The notes under the pieces: generated by a model
What the model was told of the DNA's origin: nothing
Seen by the model: the letters and a program-made list of their open reading frames with translations, nothing else
Database searches by the model: none
Origin: Pieris napi
Lineage: Eukaryota > Arthropoda > Insecta > Lepidoptera > Pieridae
Direction: 5' to 3'
Assembly (NCBI RefSeq): GCF_905475465.1
Contig: NC_062236.1
Coordinates: 13,340,001-13,404,000, forward strand
DNA length: 64,000 nucleotides
Shown: positions 58,321 to 64,000 of the stretch, one piece after another
How positions within the stretch are numbered: the first letter of the stretch is position 1
Layout: every line of letters starts with the position of its first letter
Position numbers and translations under genes: made by a program

Positions 58321-60695
58321 TATCAGCCTGTCAAACAATGTTTATAAATACTTTTTACTCAGATGCACGACAAAGTAGCGAAATTGTCATGAAAGGTCAC
58401 ATGATGCAATGATGACGGCACTTCACCTTGAACACTTTGCAATTGAGGTGTAAACACCGTATGATAAATGCAAAAGTCGTAATTTTACAATCACGAAGAG
58501 AATATTAAATAGCCATTGATACTGTTTTCCTGATCGTGACTTAACTTTACATTATGTCAAGAAAACAATTGTACACAGTTAAATGGTGACAATATGCGCT
58601 CATGAAATTTGTTCATATAGTCTTGTGGGTTTAATGCCGTGTCAACACAAAAAGCATGTTTTAATTCTCCAGTGCAAACAAATTTTATAAAGAAGCCGGA
58701 ATAATAAGGTAGGAAATTCGGAAGAACCGTTTAAAATGAAATCTTAGTGATTTATACATCTATTACATCCTTTTATCCGTAGCCATTCTTAATACAAATG
58801 CGAATATTATTGTGATAAAAACTAAATTAGCACGCAGACATTAGTGGAAATTCATTTTTCAATTCTCCATGCGAAGACTAAAGCGCAGAAACATTATTTG
58901 AATTTAGCTTCAGATAAACAGAAATTATTCATAAATTCAAACCCACTCCACTCCACCAAAATTCACCTTGAACGTTTGGCGTTCTCCATTTATTAGATGA
59001 TCGATTTACGCAAATAAATAATTTATCGCTTTCCATTTTGTTTTTGGTTCTAAAATTGTTATTTTACGTCGAAATACAAAACAGCTATTATTTTGTCATA
59101 AACAATGTCGGACGAACATTTTTTACTTTTTACTCTTTAGGTTAATATAATATATTGTCATTGAAAAGCAACGTTATCTTTCAAAATAGTCTGCTTTTTA
59201 AACAAATGCCCATTGTTCACAATCAATAAGTTATTTCTCTGTGGAAATAATTAATTCTTATATTTTGAAAAGTTATTGTAGAACAATAAATACCAATTTT
59301 ATACAGATGCACTGCAAAGAAGCCGCAAACGGAAGACATAAAGTGATGATCAAACAATGAATAACAACCCATTAGGTAATATGATAGGTTTGGATACAAA
59401 GACGCCGACACACAGTCACCGACTGATCAAACCCCGGTTCCTGTCAATATCGCATAAGGCAAACAATAGAGCTTCCAGAAGCGAATTAAATAGCAAATAT
59501 TTATATTAAGAAAATTGTTAATAGTTTTGATAGATGTGGGGAAAACTAATAACTATTTAGGTATTTTCCGCAGAATTATTGGATTGGGAAGTATTAAAAT
59601 GAAGCGAAATTAAATTATCACATCAACATTTTAAGTGCATACGAATCCAGTGGTCTACACTATTAACATGACATCAAAGGACACGACCGCTTCACATAAA
59701 TGTAATAAAAGTGCAGCGAACTTTGGAAGCCGTACGAGTTATTTTGAATTAAATAAAAGTATTCATTAGACAAATACTAACAACGGGTTGACACAAGTTT
59801 TTATATTCACGTTATAATAAAAACATCGTTACAAATAAGAGAAAACCATTTTCGATTAAGTGTAATTTCTTACAATTTATTTAACTTTCACCGATAGTCA
59901 ATTGTCGGCTCTCTCTTGCATAAGAATTGATTACGACCTACCGAAATGAATACCTCGCCCTGAGCAACGCTATCGATGACGTTAGAGCGCGATCTAGGTC
60001 AGATAGATCACATATGACATCTATAAAGCTTTATCACAGAATACGCAATCCCTTCATATATGTGTATAACTTTAACATTAGTTATTAATGAATTCCATAT
60101 AAAGTTATGTAAGCCACCAAATCGGAGTAATCAAATGCCGGAACATACGCATACCATTCCACACTATTTGTGGAACAAGGAACAGAATAGCATACCGACA
60201 CGGCTCGCCCGTGGGATTAATTTCAATCGCTTGAATAGTCCTTACATAGTCGTAAGCTGTTATTTAGCAGTACATAAAACTGATTAGAATTTAATTTTAA
60301 ATAGATAACAGATAATTCCAGACAGCATTATTAGTTGGTTATTAATTTAAACAAAAATAAAATCAAATTCGCGTTGTTGGTATGATAAAATAGATATGGT
60401 GATCACAACATTGTGTGGGTCAGTTGGACTTGGAATCGTTGGAAGCGAGCCAGTGAATATTATGAATCAAACGAATTATTGACACACTTCGTTTGCCCTG
60501 GAAGGATCATTTATATTTTGAAACCACGAAAACTTCAACTTCAGCAAGTTAGTATTATCAGAAGTAATAAACAACGAAATTATAACTGAGAAAATGAATA
60601 CTCTGATAGATTCACGATACCATCACCCATGGCGGATGGTAATTCTTAGACTGTTAATCCGATATATAGATGAATAAAAATATTATTTTTTTCAG
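58321..60695. other. Gene-free AT-rich stretch
   Basis: No exon, RNA gene or repeat could be supported here. Confidence 0.4.
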
Positions 60696-60807
60696 TAAGA
60701 TTTATATGAATGTTATGCAATTTATGTCAATAGCAGATGAACGTAGGAGCATTGAGGCGTCTCCTCGTTTTGGCTCTTCGCCAAGCGCCGAGTTTTCATA
60801 TTTTATC
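60696..60807 (+). other. Candidate internal exon of an unidentified plus-strand gene
   Basis: TTTTTTTCAG precedes an open stretch whose frame reads ADERRSIEASPRFGSSPSAE. It ends FSYFI at a donor-like ATC|GTGAGG (phase 2 in, phase 0 out). Its composition is more codon-like than the flanks. No neighbouring exon was found, so it may be chance. Confidence 0.25.
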
Positions 60808-61874
60808 GTGAGGTTGAAACGTACACGGTGAATTTCCCCTGACCTTAGGCAACGTTCGGAAAATTGTGAAAAATTACTTGACTTGACACTCAATTTATAT
60901 GTTATGATTGATCTGATGATTGAGAAGAGATAAAAAGGTAAATGTCTAAAGATAAAAAAGACTGGGCAACTATTTAGGTTGTGAGAAGTGTTAGTTAGCG
61001 AACTTAAGCTTATTTTCTACTGACAAACATTTCCTTCGATTGAATAACGAAACATTGATACGTATTTCACCAACGATTTACGCCATGTATCCGGAAGAGT
61101 ATGTTCTGAAATATCAAAGTACTGAACGCGCAACATTTAATGTTTAATATAGTCTGTTTGTCATTTGGCAAAACGCCAGAATGTTTGAAGGCACTCTACG
61201 TTCAACCTATACCTGCTTGGTCCACTTTTATACGACTTATTTGGATGGACAAGAGCTCAAATAAACGTCTCTCGGTATCTTAAGAATGATGGCAGTGATA
61301 GATTACACAAACGCAGGATGGTTACTATGATCGAAAAGGAAAATAATGATATGCTGAATACTATTTATGTTTAAACAATATAAATTGAATCAAAATCAAA
61401 AACACTTCTATTCATGCGTTGGAAGTGTAATTATAATCTTTCAGGTTGTAAAGAACCAGTTTTCATTGTCATTATAATGAAAATTTTTATGAGAATTATT
61501 TAAATAACTAATTCCCTTTTCTTCAAAGGCATCCAATTCCTTATGCGATAAATACAAATCTTGGTATTGGCCATTCTTGCTTGTAACGATAGGTACTAGA
61601 AACGTACACATTTAAGTATATTTTATATCAATCGTATATATAAATATGTTTCCTGTCGGCGAATTTCCTTTCGCTGCGGTCACTGCGGGTGACCTAAAAA
61701 TTTCTAAGTTGCTCTTAAATTAGACATTACTTATGAGGGAGTACGTCTTTGAGGTTTTATTGCGTACTTTGCCAAAACATTAGCTAAGTTCGTGTTTAGC
61801 CAGACTTGTTTCTTTGGCTTACAATTTCGACAAATAATAAAGTTTGTATATTAATAATCAATTTGAACTAGGTA

Positions 61875-62005
61875 GGTCTATTTATTTATTTTATTTAATA
61901 ACACTTCGATGCATTAACATAATAAAAATTGAACATAAATAAATGAAAAGGAGGGCAACTGGCGGCCTTATCGCTTTTGAGCGATCCATTCCAGGCAACC
62001 ACTGT
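61875..62005 (-). repeat. Lepidopteran retroposon 3' tail fragment
   Basis: On the minus strand GGTTGCCTGGAATGGATCGC, AAAAGCGATAAGGCCGCCAG and TTGCCCTCC are followed by an AATAAA-like AT tail. This block recurs at the 3' ends of retroposed elements in moth genomes. It is not coding. Confidence 0.5.
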
Positions 62006-62969
62006 GAAAAAATATGTATTAAATTAGATATTTCGAAAAACTATATAATATACAAATATTTGCTCAATTCGACGGTATAGTATGTAGATATCATACTTAT
62101 ATTAAGGACTTTATGTATGTGATGCATTCGTTTGAGGTTTGTTTAACCGAGGGCGTGGAAACTAAATCCGCAAAGAACAAGGGAACCAGCTTGGCTAGCA
62201 ACAAATAAAGCTAAACGCGATATATCCAATTACTATGAAACAATTTCTGCGTATTCCCGTTCGCATAACAAACAACGTATTTCTCGAGAAGTTGCCTTAA
62301 TCACTGTAACGCGATACTCGCCATCACTGTATGTTCAACTTCTTTTGCATGAATATGACTTTTAATGATTTTAACAAAAAGCATTCATCGTTGTCAGTGT
62401 GGTCTGATTATCTTAAATCGCTCTACTCGGCCAAATATAAAGATTTCGGCAATACTCACATCCCGTCTAGGTCTTTATGCATACAATTGGTCCATCCTGT
62501 GCTACAAAAGCTGTAAATTGGACGACATGAGCTATTAGCATGAAATATCAGCGGAATAAAACGGCATATTGTTATCTTTATAACACTCGCTACGTATATG
62601 TTTTAATTTATATTATGTAAAAGAACATATTGCCAAAATCAATATAAGAATTTTTCTTATTCCTTTTATCGTACTCTATCGTAACTATCGTAACTATATT
62701 AACCCGCAATGCGGATGTTCCAGAGCTTCATACTTAACAGGATAGAAGCCCTAGTCTTTGTTTTTTTAAATAACGCTCGGGGATTTCATTCATCGATGTA
62801 ATTAAAGTATTAATTAATCACAATGAGTAATAAATACGAAAGCGAATTTATTATCCATAATAAACAATGGATTTAATGACTTTTGGTATTAATACGAAGG
62901 CTATTTTTCTGATTATCAAGACATTTTGATCGTTTGCGCAATTGGGACCTAAGGAACACTTAGAGTTGC

Positions 62970-63060
62970 GTTTCGTGGTCATTTAAGAAACGGTACTTTA
63001 CTCCGGGCAACCTTTTGCAATTCCGTCTCCACGTAGAGTGTAAAAAGCAAGAGGTAACAT
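62970..63060 (+). mobile_element. Short jockey-like reverse transcriptase relic
   Basis: FKKRYFTPGNLLQFRLHVEC parallels GRYFSPGHRLQHY.. MEYC in the relic at 1.2 kb, a conserved stretch near the ORF2 C terminus. Only about 60-90 bases remain. Confidence 0.4.
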
Positions 63061-64000
63061 TTAACAAAGCAGAGACAACAGATTTCTAAATATTCAGATA
63101 GGTAACGGAACAACCCAAGTTGAAGCGGAAGCATTTGCCTATAGCTCGATGGATGAATATCAATATTAACAAATACGTGATTGGAAAAATAATTTGTTAT
63201 TAAAAGAAAGCGTTTACGGTTCTTATATAACTAACAATAGTTGTATTATTCTAGACTATTATATTAAATTACTATTAAATACTGAGGAAAATAATATTTC
63301 ATTTAAAATGAGTGATTGTTGTCAATTTTAACCTTAACCTTTTTAGGTACTGACCTCGAATGAGCTATGAATGTTATCTGTAAATTAAGTAAAACTCCGA
63401 AATTGAGGCTTGTTTAAATTCGCAAAGTAGAAAGTTCTAACATATAAATATATAAGGATATTGTATGATAATATGTAATACTAATTAATCAATAAAAATG
63501 TTTAATCAAATCTGTGTTTCGTAAAAAAAATTGTACCTACGTAACGATATGATTTTTAACATGTATAATCTAAAAGGCACATCTCACTCCAAGTATGTTT
63601 ACAATTTTCGAGCCAAACACTACTACATAGGTTTACCTATAAACTAGGTTTAAGTATAGCTGTAATGTTTACTCTTCTATGAGTTAGCCTTGGCATAGTA
63701 TTTAGTAAACATAGCTGTTTTCTTAACCACGCGAGATTCGTACTGGCCAACATCCCAATCTGTCTGTCAATATTTAATATTTAAAGTCCACAATAGCTTC
63801 TGTACTTTCTGTTCTGCACAGTATTTTATTAAACGCAGCAACTTTTGATAAAAGTAAAATAACAGTGTGCTGTTTTGATTTTTTAAACTAATAAAATCCT
63901 AAGTAACGTTCTAGGCGGTACGATTGTTTGCGCATCATAAATATCATACAATTTCAAAATACCGTCACGTCTCGTATATCTCTTATCTTTTATTCAATCT

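Noticed and set aside
1..64000. CRISPR arrays, prokaryotic operons, phage or integron features
   Set aside because: Spliced genes, poly(A) signals and insect repeats throughout show animal nuclear DNA; no direct-repeat/spacer pattern was seen.

Overview
This window looks like nuclear DNA from a moth or butterfly (Lepidoptera). It is AT-rich. Its genes have short exons with GT/AG introns. The gaps are filled with repeats typical of Lepidoptera: tRNA-derived SINEs, tails of jockey-like and CR1-like non-LTR retrotransposons, RTE-like SINEs and small inverted-repeat elements. No prokaryotic, organellar or viral genome segment was seen.

Layout, left to right. (1) Positions 84-767, minus strand: the first three coding exons of a secreted astacin-type (M12A) metalloprotease; the catalytic part lies beyond the left edge. 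(2) Positions 9169-17117, minus strand: a complete nuclear receptor gene, Hr39 (NR5B, FTZ-F1-beta). I could assemble 16 coding exons into a continuous 750-residue frame. A 5' UTR exon lies just upstream, and a possible distal first exon/promoter lies near 28.1-28.4 kb. (3) Positions 29591-31232, plus strand: a Rab9-like small GTPase in four exons, whose last exon lacks the usual prenylation cysteines. (4) Positions 35794-38140, minus strand: a five-exon short-chain dehydrogenase of the retinol dehydrogenase 11-14 type, 334 residues. (5) Positions 39153-40013: a 0.86 kb Tc1/mariner-like element that keeps a two-exon, 67-residue DNA-binding (HTH) reading frame and no catalytic domain. (6) Positions 41532-48827, minus strand: a nine-exon gene for a 777-residue, Ser/Pro-rich protein with a MYND-type zinc finger, probably an apical-junction-molecule (AJM1)-like scaffold. 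Its first intron contains, on the same strand, a complete intronless 346-codon gene of unknown function (47381-48421). (7) Positions 49-64 kb: no confident gene, but several repeats, including a Helitron-like element and a near-perfect 0.56 kb palindrome inserted in a SINE-like repeat.

The genes do not form an operon or pathway. The most informative items are the complete Hr39 model with its sumoylation motifs and a nuclear-receptor-site cluster upstream, the nested intronless gene inside the MYND-protein gene, the Rab lacking a lipidation motif, and the HTH-only transposon product. All exon models were assembled by eye from splice consensus, reading-frame phase and family resemblance. No transcripts or database searches were available.
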